A stretch of DNA of 64,000 nucleotides, from contig NC_079883.1 of the NCBI RefSeq assembly GCF_029227915.1, positions 5,022,001 through 5,086,000 of the forward strand. Reading direction: 5' to 3'. Positions 1 to 11,217 of this stretch are shown here, one piece after another. Both the position numbers and the translations under genes were made by a program. Positions within the stretch are counted from its first letter, which is position 1; the number at the start of each line of letters is the position of its first letter. The notes under the pieces were generated by a model that was not told the DNA's origin, searched no databases, and worked only from the letters and a program-made list of their open reading frames with translations. This stretch comes from Hydractinia symbiolongicarpus (Eukaryota; Cnidaria; Hydrozoa; Anthoathecata; Hydractiniidae).

Positions 1-539
1 ACGACATTCACAGAATTTGGGTACCCCTTGTTTTCAATTAGCTAACCCACTTACTATTGACCATGCTGTTGGAGTATATAATACAGCTAACTAGCTATAT
101 ATACTATTGTTTATTAAGAAATTATTATGTTGCACTCAGCAGCGTTTGCCAGGAATCTTAATTTTGTAAGATGCCAACTTAACTTACTGGTAAGCTGATA
201 CAACCCAATCTGGTGTCAAATTTTGATCAAACTGTAGACACATTATACACCTCTGCTGCACAGTGTAAATTTATTAACAGCCCTAATTCTGAGCATGCAT
301 GATGCTAAAGTGGTCTTCAAACAACAACAAGAATTCAGAATTTAGAAGCATAAGAATCTGATAACTTTTATTGCACATTTTTACTTTGTCTCAAAGGTGC
401 GTAATCACCCTGTTTTTTGAGGTGCCTATTTTATTGTAAAAATTGAAAGATATAGATGAGAAAATAAATATACTTAAAATTTTATTGAAAACTGACAACC
501 AAAACATGTTCAAATGTTTTAAAGAAATAACAAACTCAC

Positions 540-2017
540 CCCAATTTCTCTTTGCCAACAGAACCGCAATTTCATTGCATGAATCATGCAATAATAAATG
601 CACAGCATAATCGATCACATGGTTGCTGGATTCATGCCATTACAGAAAAATAATAAATGAAGGAAAGCATCTGTTGCTGCGTTCCATCGTAATGCTTTTA
701 TAAATGTGTATCCGACCATGATAAATCAGATAAATCAAACAAAGTTTTTGTGTTATTCTTTAATATTTAAACGTTTTAATTTACTGAAATCAGACTTCTT
801 TGCAAAATCGACCTCTTTTTGTTGTTGTTAGCTAGTTGTCTTACTTTTTAATTATTTTTCTTTGTTCAAGCAGTTAGTTGTCTCCTTATGGACACAGTAT
901 CAGATCTAGACAATTAAAATATCTAAGAATTTCCCCTTTAATGCTCTAAATTTAATTATCTCCATAGTGCTTCAACTATCTTCAACTATCACAATAAGCA
1001 TTCTCCCCCGTTAGGTTTTTTTGCTTATAATATGCAATAATCCCAGTCATGCTAATAAAAAAAGAAAGAGCATGATAAGCACTAATTATCATCATTAATA
1101 ACCACAAGACAATGCTGTGATTACTTCTTTCTTTCTTTTTTTTTTGTCTGGTCTCCAAAAACAATGGCAAATAGAATAAAGAGAAAATTAAACTAAGTGG
1201 AGAAAGTGACACAGATTTTTTTACCAGCCTCCACTTATTTAAACAGAACCAAAAGGAAAAACGCAGCGAAGGAAATATATAATAATATATAATAAATCTT
1301 CGTAGACGGAGCCTACCAAAATGGCGATTTTATTGAACTCTATCTCAGCGCTCATTTAAAATTAAGGCTGTTTGTTTACCTACGGTCTTACACAAACATT
1401 TTGCGATAAGGCCCGATTATTAGACGGGAAAAAGAGATCATTAAATATAGTGGTTAAAAAAAAAAAATTCAAGATATTAAAGTACTATTATTTCTATTTT
1501 TTAGTAAGTTTTATATATATCCTCAAGTTTTTAGGAAAGTCGTAACTCTGTTTGAACTTTGAAATAAACAAAAATATGTTAATTTTTTCTAGCTACAGGG
1601 GTGATTTACACAGGCCTTGAAACGGCTCTTTAAATTGCCATTGAATAAATGTCAAACTTAAAAATCTGTACACCCACAAACGTCAAATTGACGTTTCTCA
1701 GTGCAATTTGAGTCTGGACGCTGTCCCTAAAGCATGGATGCTAAAATGCGAATCAACAGTTCACACACACACAGTTTTCACCTATTTCCTTTTTGTAAAA
1801 AATGCCCTACCTCGCCAAAACTCGCAGCAACTATGTCCATAACATCCATAAATGCCAGTGCAGCCCTAGGCCTTGCCTGAGGTATTTCAGCATCGCCTGA
1901 ATTTTGAAAATCGATGCTGCCATCTATCAGGGATAGGGAAGGGAACTCTGCCTGATCTGTACCATTATTCTCCATTTCAGCCTCCAATCCCGCCATTTTT
2001 AATTTCAGAGACACCAT
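540..2017 (-). CDS. unrecognised conserved-looking protein, first two coding exons (partial)
   Basis: Two minus-strand exons join in phase. Exon 1 is 2017..1782 (ATG at 2017, donor GTGAAA after AATAG). Exon 2 is 625..540 (acceptor after ATCCAG, donor GTGAGT). The joined start has an acidic N-terminal half (about residues 9-48, rich in Glu and Asp), then a mostly hydrophobic helical part including MDVMDIVAASFGEVGHFLQK and, across the junction, NHVIDYAVHLLLHDS and EIAVLLAKRNW. Exon 1 leaves two bases and exon 2 supplies one, so the junction codon is Ser. Exon 2 ends in phase 1, so the gene should continue to the left. I found no convincing third exon in 1..539. No signal peptide or membrane segment is visible. 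I do not recognise the family. The donor of exon 1 is not unique: GTAGGG just upstream would also be usable, but it gives the wrong phase. Confidence 0.5.
626..1781. other. intron of the unrecognised gene, no other feature
   Basis: AT-rich intron sequence between the two proposed exons. I see only homopolymer runs and short TAATA repeats near 1280, and no coding or structured element. Confidence 0.4.
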
Positions 2018-2637
2018 TTGTTGTGTTTTTTGTTATAAAAACATGGAGGCTGGCCCCTTGCCTGATGGAACCAGCGTCCTTGGCGTATCGTACCTTTTAT
2101 GCGCGATGTGCGTACCACATTTTGGCGCATAGACGCTGTCCATTTTTTTTAATCAAGACTCTTTGTTTTCAATTCCTATTTGATTTTGTCAACCAATCTT
2201 GCGATATGAGTCACTTTTCATCCATATATCAGCTAAATACGCCCTAACTCGTGACCGTTGGGTCCCAATACGAAGAATAGTGCCTTTAAAATTTTCTAGG
2301 CGCAGAAGAGATATCAAAAGGAAGACAACAAACTAATTACAAACGCCCTTGCCACTTAAAACAGCTATTACCAATACTGTCGTTTGGTAATAGCTGTTGT
2401 TGATAGGGACAATTAGAGAGCATGATGTTTGTAATCTTCCTTGAGGTTTGATTAGCCTCTCTGCGCAAGCTGAGCTCTCGTTAGCAATAATACTGACCAG
2501 TAGAACAGCATCAAAGAAAAAATGAAAAGTTCAAAGAGCTTCCCTTGGCTTATTATAATATGAGCTTTTAAGAGGTCGTCAGCAAAAAGAAATAACGGTT
2601 TCAGACTTCCCATTGATTGACTCTGGTAGGAGTGTCG
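2018..2637. other. upstream region, nothing recognised
   Basis: Presumed promoter side of the minus-strand gene ending at 2017. A short palindrome lies at about 2358..2400 (AACAGCTATTACCAA paired with TTGGTAATAGCTGTT). No gene is visible. Confidence 0.35.
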
Positions 2638-2716
2638 TTCAACCTCGATCCCAGGACCTGTTGTCTTTATTAATAAACGCAGCACCGATGAGAGACAAAA
2701 GCCCTGGTTGAGTTTT
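2638..2716. repeat. short palindromic element, CAACCTCGATCCCAGG type
   Basis: It begins TCAACCTCGATCCCAGGACC and ends AAAAGCCCTGGTTGAG, so its ends are near inverted repeats. A close relative with the same internal GATGAGAGACAAAA / AATGAGAGACAAAA block lies at 45101..45206 in an intron of the ShKT-trypsin gene. This is one member of the dispersed palindromic family described in the findings. Confidence 0.6.
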
Positions 2717-2728
2717 TTTAATGAATAC

Positions 2729-3340
2729 ATTTCTGCACATCGACATTACATCGCTATTCGTCAGAAAATTAAAAGTAAAAAGTATATAAGTTAAAAACAG
2801 GTTAAAAATAGAATAATTCAAGCATTAACAAGTAAACATGATAAGAAGGAACAAAATAAAGGCTGGGAGGATAAAAGTAGGATAAATCTACACCAAATGG
2901 CTAAAGCATGTCCCAATAAGTATTCCTTCACTTTAATTACAAACTTAAAAAATTAAAAATTGTTTCCTCTCGTATATTCTTCGGCAGGCTGTTGAATGTC
3001 GAAGATGAAACTTGTTTGAACGAATTTTCGCAGACATCTTCTTCCAAGATAACTCCATTGTTTATTCTTCTCGATCAAGATGATTATCGTTCCACATTGA
3101 GATAGCTAGGCAGGAATTTATCGTAGATTCCCTTATGCGTAAGTTTCAATAATGATAGCTTGATTCGTTGCTGCACTGGTAGCCAACCCAAGTCTTTGAC
3201 GTCAGCTGTGTTGCACCATTTATTCAAGACGAAAGATACAGCACAGTTTAGAACTTTTTGAGGCCTGTTTACTTGGTAATTTGCTACATTTGTCAACAGA
3301 GCATTACGAGAGTCTAATTTGCTTAGTACTACTACTACTA
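2729..3340 (-). mobile_element. non-LTR retrotransposon, 3' end fragment (LINE)
   Basis: Minus-strand translation of 3296..3084 gives a short stretch typical of the C-terminal region of jockey/CR1-like LINE ORF2, with NCAVSFVLNKW, DVKDLGWLPVQQRIK and LLKLTHKGIYD. The 3' flank, 2729..3070, matches 61866..62130 closely (shared TTTCTGCACATCGACATTAC and TTCTTCGGCA blocks), so both are copies of the same 3' untranslated region. It is 5' truncated and has no intact ORF. Confidence 0.7.
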
Positions 3341-3688
3341 CTTCCTTAGTACTGAAGATTTTGCAAGTTGAGTGTCGTTTTGAAAGTTTTCCGACTGCTT
3401 AATGTTTTCCACACTCATCAACAGACACATCACCTCTCCATAAAAGGAGAGTTACTTGTACTGTTCCCGTTCGAAAAATCTGTTTCCTGCTGTTCCTCGC
3501 ATTTCTCTTACGTGTTTTAAGTGGGGATTAACGCTTGCCTGGTTTTAATGTTCTAGTTCGTTTCTCAATGATAAATCATGATCTCCAAATATAGGAATGG
3601 TATTGTCAGCAGCAGATGGAGTTTCAGTCTCATCAGCAGTCATGGATGACAAGATAATTGGAAATACAGTTTTTTGGAGAAACATTAA

Positions 3689-4423
3689 CCCTATTCGGTC
3701 CGGGGTTTTTCGAACATACTATGACCGGGGGGGCGGGGGCGGATTCCGCCCCCCTCTCAATAACTTTTCATAGGATTGTTCAAATTGAATCAAACTTTGC
3801 ACACTTATAGTACGTCATAAAAAGAACAAAATGGCGGCAATAAATTTTTGCTTGCGTCAACACATTTTCTGTGACGTCATCGGAAGCTTGAAAATTGTTA
3901 AAAATGCCACTATCTGCTTAAAATATAATTACTTTTGTTCTAGAGCGAATTTTTACATTCTGTTTGAAATTTCTGAAAGCTAAATAAAATTTTTTTCCGG
4001 TTTTTACATGGATCGAATAAAAAATTGCAAAAAATTGCCCGAAAATCCGTTTTTTTCCGATTTTGGGGTAAAATCTGACAAATTCGGGAAACCGGATTAG
4101 TCACGTGTCATAATTATTCAAAATGATTCTTCTTGATGAAACAAAGTTGTGTTGCAAGTTTCAAGTTCTAAGGATAATCCTAACAGGAGTTATTATATTT
4201 TCCCCATTATAAGGATTTCATAGAGATTTTAGGGGTAGTTTCGAGTAATGGCCAATATCAAAGCCTCTGAAAGGTATTGGACCTAAACATTTAGCATGCA
4301 GGTGTCCAATAGATAAATGTTGAAACTCAGTAAGTATCATAGCCATATAAGAAAGCAATCAGGAGTTATTAAAAAAAACCGTCAGGGGGGGGGCGGAATC
4401 CGCCCCCCCCGGACCGAATAGAG
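3689..4423. mobile_element. piggyBac-type MITE with TTAA target duplication
   Basis: A 735-bp element flanked on both sides by TTAA (3685..3688 and 4424..4427). Its ends are inverted repeats: CCCTATTCGGTCCGGGG on the left, and on the right a sequence whose complement is CTCTATTCGGTCCGGGG, one mismatch in 17. Inside each end lies a G-rich block with GCGGATTCCGCCCCCC on the left and GGCGGAATCCGCCCCC on the right. TTAA duplication and ends starting CC(C/T) are hallmarks of piggyBac-superfamily elements. No transposase ORF is present, so it is non-autonomous. Confidence 0.85.
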
Positions 4424-4427
4424 TTAA

Positions 4428-6714
4428 GATTTTTTTCTGCGAATTCAGACGCACGGTTTGAATGCTTGCTTAGATTTAATCTGGGGTATCTCTGATAATT
4501 ACCACATCGTAGGAGATACGATACGAAATCAGATTGCATGTTTTGCTTTGGAGCCGAAATTTTTAGACATTGGCATCCAATCTTTTTGAGCCAACTTTAG
4601 GTTTTATCCCTTAATTTTATCAGTTGTTTAAATATAAAAATACATATATTTACAGTAGTTATTAAAAGTACAGTAGTTATACAGTAGTTACAGTAGTTAG
4701 TAATTTTTATCATTATTATTAGAAATAGAGCTACTTTGCGCATAGCTAACACACATAGTCTGGTAGCAAACGGATTTTGAACCGCACACAAACACACTAG
4801 ACTATGTGTAGCAATATATTAGCGACGCATGTATATAGCTTATCTGGATGTCAGATATTTGTAAAAGTTATCATGGCACTAGTCGATAAAGCCCGTGGAG
4901 AAATCCACTGAGGCAGGATAAAAATGAGAAAGCAGCTTCATTTGTATGATGTCAGCAACTTATCTGCAAAAAAAATTTAGAACCTTGTTTTTCACATTGC
5001 TTCTACTGTGCAGACCTTGAAGCGCTCATCAAGAAAATGTATATGATCATGTGCTTTTGATGAACGGTTAATGAGATATAAGGAATTAAAAAATTCGCTG
5101 ACGTCAGCGAAGTCTCCACAAGGTACAAAAACTTTTTTTTAGAAATTTGTGTACCTGTTGCCTTCATCATATAGATCTTGAAACGCTGATCAAGAAAATG
5201 TATAGGATATCATGTACTTTTGATAAACGGTTGCAGAGATGTTAGGGTTTGAAGGTTTTTGATGACGTCATCAACCCGTCCAATTCCGAAAAGGATTTGA
5301 CCCAGAGTTGGGAAAATTACCCAAATTGGTCCTAGGTGGTACCTAGTTACCCAAGCGGTGAAAAATCATTGACGTCACCACCTCGTTTCCAAGTTATTTG
5401 CCTTCAAATTTTTAAGTGCACTTTTTAATCGCTCCATTGATTTAATTTTATGACGTCGCGCCGTAACGTCATAAAATTTAACATTTAAGACATAATTTTT
5501 TCGGCGACTTCAAAGAAAATTTCAGCAATTTCAAAAGAAAATGAACACATCCACTATGACCGTCACACACACTTCGTATTATTATACAGCAATGAGTCCT
5601 CGGACCTCTAAATATATATGCATATAGAAGCAAAGCTAAAAAGTGAAGAAGTGTTTTTACTACAAAGAGAAGAGGTGAATCATAAGGCGCCTTCGTACTA
5701 TAGCTATTGGGCTATCTCATAAAAATTTAAATAAATTTTACTTTTTTATGCCAGATTTTGCAATGTACTTTAAGATGTATTTATTAATTCATTAAAAAAA
5801 ATTCCTGATCAATGTACAACGATACGATCAATACACATACAGTTTTAGTTTTCTTTTTAGTTTGACAAATATACTCATTCGGCACCCTCTCGTCCCAAGG
5901 TTTTTATCCTTTTTGATATCAAAAAGACAAAAAAAAAACCTGGCGATTAGGGTGACTCATTTGGAAAATACCTATATTCGAATAACACCATGCCTTTTAT
6001 TAGAATGTTGAACAATTTCTTTGCTCTTCATTCCTGAAACAGGTGTCTCTAACAGCTGTCGTTTTTGTGATTTTTTTGAATCCTTTCCAGTGCTCTTTTT
6101 TTACGGCTGAAAAGTGAAAAAAGAGCCCCGGGAAACGAGGTTAAGGTGCCTTCTTTTCATAACATGCATTTGTGATTTATCTAAACTTTGCGCATGAAGG
6201 CTATCTGTATCTTCCACTTAAAAAAAAAATATTGCGGAACGGAGTACGAACAGGAACAGAAAAGCTTCTGAGCATGCGCACTTATAATGTTTACACCACG
6301 TAAGTGGAAAATTTTCCTTTCTGTTCCGTACCGGAAAAGTATAATCAAGTTCAACTCCGGAAACGACAGCAGGTAGGAAATTAGTTAGCCATTGAGATTA
6401 TTTTATTTCGTGAAAATTGCGCAAGTGTATTTACTTTCCGTGTTGAAACGCGCGCAATAATCAAGTGAAAATTAGCAGCAAAAAATTTTGTTTTATTCTG
6501 TTTCTCTCCGCTCCTTTCTTCCGCGGAAAATTTTCTCGAACGAAGTGGAAAACAGTCTGTATGGAAACTCTCCTACAAGCAGAAACGTCGCCTGCACTTT
6601 TGTCGCGCAATAATTGCATCATGGGAATCTACCCCTAGAAGTTAAAATCTTAAGATTTTCTCTGCGCTATAGTGATTTATATTTTATGTGGTTTGCCTCA
6701 CACTGAATAAGTAG
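4428..6714. other. intergenic, repeat-rich, no gene seen
   Basis: No coding region is supported. It holds a diverged tandem pair (about 4960..5280), short TACAGTAGTTA repeats near 4650..4700, and two degenerate members of the dispersed palindromic family near 5885..5950 and 6085..6140. Confidence 0.4.
4960..5285 (+). repeat. two diverged tandem units ending in TGACGTCA-type motifs
   Basis: About 4960..5112 and 5118..5280 share a common order: GAACCTTG or TGTACCTGTTG, CTTGAA(G/A)CGCT(C/G)ATCAAGAAAATG, GCTTTTGATGAACGGTT or ACTTTTGATAAACGGTT, then a TGACGTCA-like site (GCTGACGTCAGCG in the first, GATGACGTCATC in the second). The match is diverged but collinear, so this looks like an old tandem duplication of a repeat unit. 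Confidence 0.6.
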
Positions 6715-6716
6715 TA

Positions 6717-7368
6717 CCGTAATTATTCTAATTTAACGCTGCTTCTAATTAACGCGGACGGAAAAAAATAGCCAAAAGTTTGTAATTTATCGCTTCTTTG
6801 GCGTGTTTTATTTTCTTCTAATTTAATCGTATTTAGTCTGCCATGAAACACGACCTGGTGCACTTGTCGAAGATAAGTACGCAATGGCGTTGAAATACAG
6901 CGGGGCACGTACCAAAAATCTTGTCAAAAATTACGTACTTTTACATAAAAAATGGTGGTAAGCTTTTAGTAAAAATAACAAGGAAGAGGAAATTTTCAAA
7001 AGACCTTCCTTAAGGAGGAATGGAGCTCCCAGCCTTGTACATATTCAAGTTGACAAATTCAGAGATGCATTCAAAATTATCAGGCCTTGTTGCGAAAGCT
7101 CTTAATAAGTACAAAGATGCAAGGGAACGTGCAGCGAAGGGAAACAAGAACAAGAAGAAATAGCTTTGTAGAAAAATTTTTTGAAAAAAAAAATTAAGGA
7201 AAATTTTCAAAAAAATGTTTCTTATTTTGAGCGGATTAGTTTATGCGCCTCTAATTATTAGCGCGGGTTGACCGTGCTCAAAAGTTTGTAATTTATTGCT
7301 TCTAATTATTTTCGCGGGGCGGTTAAAATAATTATATTTACCGGTGCGTTAAATTAGAATAATTACGG
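6717..7368. mobile_element. mariner/pogo-type MITE with perfect 23-bp inverted repeats and TA duplication
   Basis: The ends are perfect inverted repeats of 23 bp starting CCGTAATTATTCTAATTTAA (6717..6739 and 7346..7368), flanked by TA at 6715..6716 and 7369..7370. This fits a Tc1/mariner or pogo-type element of 652 bp. Both subterminal regions carry AAAAGTTTGTAATTTAT in the same orientation (6776 and 7283). There is no full transposase, but an open, coding-like stretch lies in the middle (see 7020..7163). The perfect ends suggest recent movement. Confidence 0.85.
7020..7163 (+). other. 47-codon coding-like ORF inside the MITE
   Basis: ATG at 7020 to TAG at 7161..7163. The peptide starts MELPALYIFKLTNSEMHSKL, continues as an Ala/Lys-rich helix (LVAKALNKYKDARERAAK) and ends in a lysine cluster. 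A possible splice acceptor (ACCTTCCTTAAG) sits just before it. It could be the C-terminal exon remnant of the parent transposon's protein, a captured host exon, or chance. I do not recognise it. Confidence 0.3.
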
Positions 7369-7370
7369 TA

Positions 7371-8026
7371 TAATAAAAACCAGCTTTCGCTTCGAACTCG
7401 TCCCCAGGGTTCTTTTTGTACTTTTAAACGCCATCCAAAAAATAATGAATTGTAACAATATTAAAATGTTTTATAGCTTAAAGAACTAGGATTGACTGTG
7501 GCCATATCTTTATAATATTGTATTGCTTTGTTATTTATATGACATAACGCACACCCCCTACGTGCCCTCTAATCGCAAACCTGGACAATGAGTCATATTA
7601 CGGAGGTGTATACACATGCGATAGATTTTCATAAGCCACTTATTTTGTTTGTTAGCGCAGAACGTTTAACCACGGCAAAACGTGTGCAAAATGCGCGGGC
7701 CAGGAAACAAGGTTGGGGAATTCGGGGAGAAACGTGCAGAATTTCTTATGGAGCTGACCAGCTAGGTATTGCAGGAAAAAATGTTTAGACTCTGCGCCTG
7801 TGTGTGACTAGCTGGTTTTGTATTTTATTTTTTGTGTAAATTTTGACAAATTGTTGCTAGCTAGTTTGCTAGCTAGCTAAAATGTATAATTTATAGCTAA
7901 CTGCTCACAATCAGCGAATTGTCAATTGAGCGGCAGTTGTTGCATTATTAATTTTTTTTTATTTGTGATTGTTTCTAGCTAGCTTAAAAAATCTATGAAG
8001 CTAATTGATCAGAGTTGTTTGCTGGA
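7371..8026. other. upstream region of cysteine dioxygenase
   Basis: AT-rich, with several CTAGCTAG repeats at 7845..7880 and 7975..7985. This is the presumed promoter and 5' leader of the gene starting at 8027. No specific promoter element is identified. Confidence 0.35.
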
Positions 8027-11000
8027 ATGGCATGTAAGGAACTGACTTTACAAGAACTTATTGAAAGACTACATGAACTCTTTGCTTCTGATGATGTGGA
8101 TGTTGATGAGGTGCAACATGTAATGGAAATGCATCAGTCAAAGTATTCTGAATGGAAGAAATTTGCAAACTTTGATCCACACAGGTACATTTACTAACAT
8201 CTACGTAGTAATGTTATATACCAAATTTAAAAACTATATGGTATATACTGCTTTAAATTTACAACTTTAAAAAAGTGCTTATATTTTAAAAAGAGAGGAA
8301 CTCTTTTAATGGAGGCACTCACAGGGATCCTTTTATGCAAAACTAGATTGAATCGAAGTTCTCATCTCAACCTATCATCACAGGTGGCAATCTGATTATA
8401 ACCTTTCTTATGGATGGTTTCAGTTGTTAGGTTTTGTTGGGATTCTCATGCATTTTCAATTTATTCATACTACCATGGGATAAGCGTGGAACGATTTGAC
8501 ATAAATTTGACATAAAACCATAATATATATATATATATAAGGGTCTTTTCAACATTTGCAATCATATCTTATTTTAGGTATGTCAAGTCACTATCACTAA
8601 GTCACTGAAAAAATCAGCACATTACAACAAATCTAACAATTGTATATTATATTAAAATGAAGTCTAGAATGATGATATATATATCATATATCTCCCCAAA
8701 GTTCTCTCTTTAGCATGATACAGGCCTGCCCTTGGTTTTGCAAGTACAGGCTCTGTCAAAAACTCAATTGTTGATTCTCCAGTATGTTTCTGCTTTTGTG
8801 AAACTGTCTGTGTTTTACATTGTATATATTGAGGAAATGTCTTAAATTTTTTTGTTTTGTTGTTAAAAATGTTTTGTCGTTAAAAAATTCATAATGACAA
8901 TTTATCAAGGCAGCAGATAAAAAGTTCCAATTCATTTCAAGGTCCAGGCCATTTTAATTGCAGTCGCCAAATTTTCTAGATTCCTAATGTCGACAAAACA
9001 ATACCAAAAAGAGAAAAAATCCCTAAGGGTGAGGTTGACTCATCTTCATATTTTTACATCATGTGTATTTTATTCCTTTTTTAATGATTAATAGTGCAAT
9101 TTTTCTTTCCCTATATCACCAAAACAATCACTTGGAAATACAACTTCTCTGCCTTAACTCCAGGGCTGTTTATATATCTTTTATTGGAAAATAAAAACTA
9201 TTTTAAGAAATAACAGGCAGAATGCTATCCAGTCTTTGTCATATAAACATTGAAGGCGAGTGATGAGCCGTGCACCTAAGCTTTAATTTATGAAGGCAAG
9301 GGGTGTGATTTACAGCACGTCTAAATTATCAAGCCGTGCGATCTCAAAGAAGATAATGTGGCTGAAGATAAATTGTCTATCTTTTTTTGTTGTCTGTCTA
9401 GATATATAACTGGGAGGACAAAACACTTTAGTTTTACTTATGGCTTAACCATGTATTGAATTAAAATGGGAAATTCCCTTGTCCTCTTCAAAATTAATGG
9501 GAAATACCAATCAAAAAAATCAAGAAAAGTTTTTTGAAAGTTTTAAAGTTAAAGTTAAAAGGGAAAATAAAATGATTAACACAGGCGTGCTTTCTTTCAG
9601 TCATCTACGATAAAAATAAAGTGTGATATTTTGCACGCCTAAAGTAAACCAGGCGTGTGAGGAGGCTTGCGATTGCACGGCTCATACAACAACCTCTACT
9701 ATCTTACAGACACTCAACATGCGCTGATTAGCATTCATGCTGTATATTTCTTCTCTTTAATAAGAATTTGAAAACATATATCATATTTTCATTTCAAAAG
9801 GGTTTGTTTTTTTATTTTTATAGAGCACATGCTTAGGGAGTTTCTTGTTTTATATATCACATGGTGTTATATATTTGTTTTATATATCACATGCCAGATA
9901 GAAAATGGTGGATATAACATACCAAATTTGAACAACAATAAAAAATTACCAAAATTTTAAACAATTATTACACAATTTGCATGAGGCATAAATTAAACAG
10001 CTCAACAACGGTTTTGCGTTCCTACAAAAGAGCTGTGTGAAATTTTCTGCATAATCCTTACTATAAAAAGCAGTTCTTCTTCCTAGTGATTGGAAAATTA
10101 ATTATAACTGATTGTCCTGTAGTACAAGCAGTTTTTTTTTCTTCTTGTTTTGCATTCTATACCCTCATTTTTTAACCCATTCGACTGTCTTGTGTAAATA
10201 CTCTACATTGAGTTTATGTATTATTCATTTCAGTATCTAAATTGCTCTGCAGGTACACAAGGAACTTAGTGGACTCTGGTAATAAAAAGTTTAACTTAAT
10301 CCTGTTGTGCTGGAGTGAGGGTCATGGAAGGTTGGTTATTTCTATTATTATTTTAACTTTCAGGTTTGTTAAATGTTCTGACATTGTTTTGTTGACACAA
10401 ACCATGAGCATAATAGAATCTTTCTAATTAACCTAATTAACAAGGGGCACGATGGTAACATGCTTAGGATTGTTTAGGTTTTCTAAATAACAAAATATTT
10501 TATATTTTAAGTGGCATACATGATCATGCGAACGCTCACTGTTGGATGAAAGTGATGGATGGTGCTTTGACTGAAAATTTGTATGATTGGCCAACTGAAG
10601 ATCAAACTGACATTCCACCTGAAGCTAACAAAATGACGTGCAAACGTAAGAAGGAGTACACGCGCGGTGAAGTTGCTTACATCAATGGTATAATAATGTT
10701 ATAAGTTTTCTAAGTGGAGCCAGTGATGAGTATATCAGTAGAATATTTCGAGGATGTTTTGATTTTCCATTTTCTTATAATTATGCAAAAATAAATTGCT
10801 TGAAAATTCTTAAATTCGTTCCACAAATATTTCGTTTGTGAATGACGATTTAAATTCACTTTATTTTTGCTTTTTTATAACTTTTTTTGGGCAGATGCAT
10901 GCATAAAAAAATTAAAGGTTCCGAAATGGTAAAGTTGGAAACTTTAAATATTTCTTTATTCACAACTTGATGTGACAACAAAACTTAAAATTAGATATCT

Positions 11001-11217
11001 AAAAATAGTTCCATTATACTTTTATGATGCTCGTATAGATACCATTGGTCTCCACCGTATTGAGAACAACAGTCACACAAGATCAGCTGTTTCGTTGCAT
11101 CTATACTCTCCTCCATTTGATATGTGTCATTCTTTTGATGAACGTACCGGAAAAGTAATTCCATGTCATGTGCGATATTGGAGTAAATATGGTGAACGCA
11201 CACCTTTGGTAAGTTAG
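8027..11217 (+). CDS. CDO1: cysteine dioxygenase type 1
   Basis: Oxidises L-cysteine to cysteine sulfinate with a mononuclear non-haem iron, the entry step to taurine and sulfate; cytosolic cupin-fold enzyme. Exons joined by GT/AG and phase: 8027..8184, 10253..10330, 10512..10687, 11039..11208 or to the stop at 11215..11217. The protein aligns along nearly its whole length with the animal enzyme: YTRNLVDSGNKKFNLILLCW, then IHDHANAHC with the iron-binding HxH (His82, His84), GLHRIEN with the third ligand (His143), and HLYSPPFDMC. Cys89 and Tyr160 match the pair that forms the thioether crosslink in vertebrate CDO1. The length of 194-196 aa compares with about 200 in mammals. The end is uncertain: TTG|GTAAGT is a good donor, so a small fifth exon is possible; reading through gives two more residues and TAG. 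An in-frame TTG at 8015 is not needed, since ATG 8027 fits the family. Intron 1 carries repeat debris. Confidence 0.93.
9264..9685. repeat. possible MITE in intron 1 of CDO1
   Basis: The ends share ATGAGCCGTGCA in inverted orientation (9263..9274 and 9674..9685). Internal blocks with GGGTGTGATTTACAGCACG and TGTGATATTTTGCACGCC look like subterminal repeats. No clear target duplication was found, so the class is open; hAT-like ends are one possibility. A related AGGCGTGTG-rich stretch lies at 24340..24405 in the NSF intron. Confidence 0.4.

Noticed and set aside
1778-2017. Reading exon 1 straight to its stop as a 79-residue gene
   Set aside because: A donor at 1781 joins in phase to a good exon at 625..540, so the last residues before the stop are intron.
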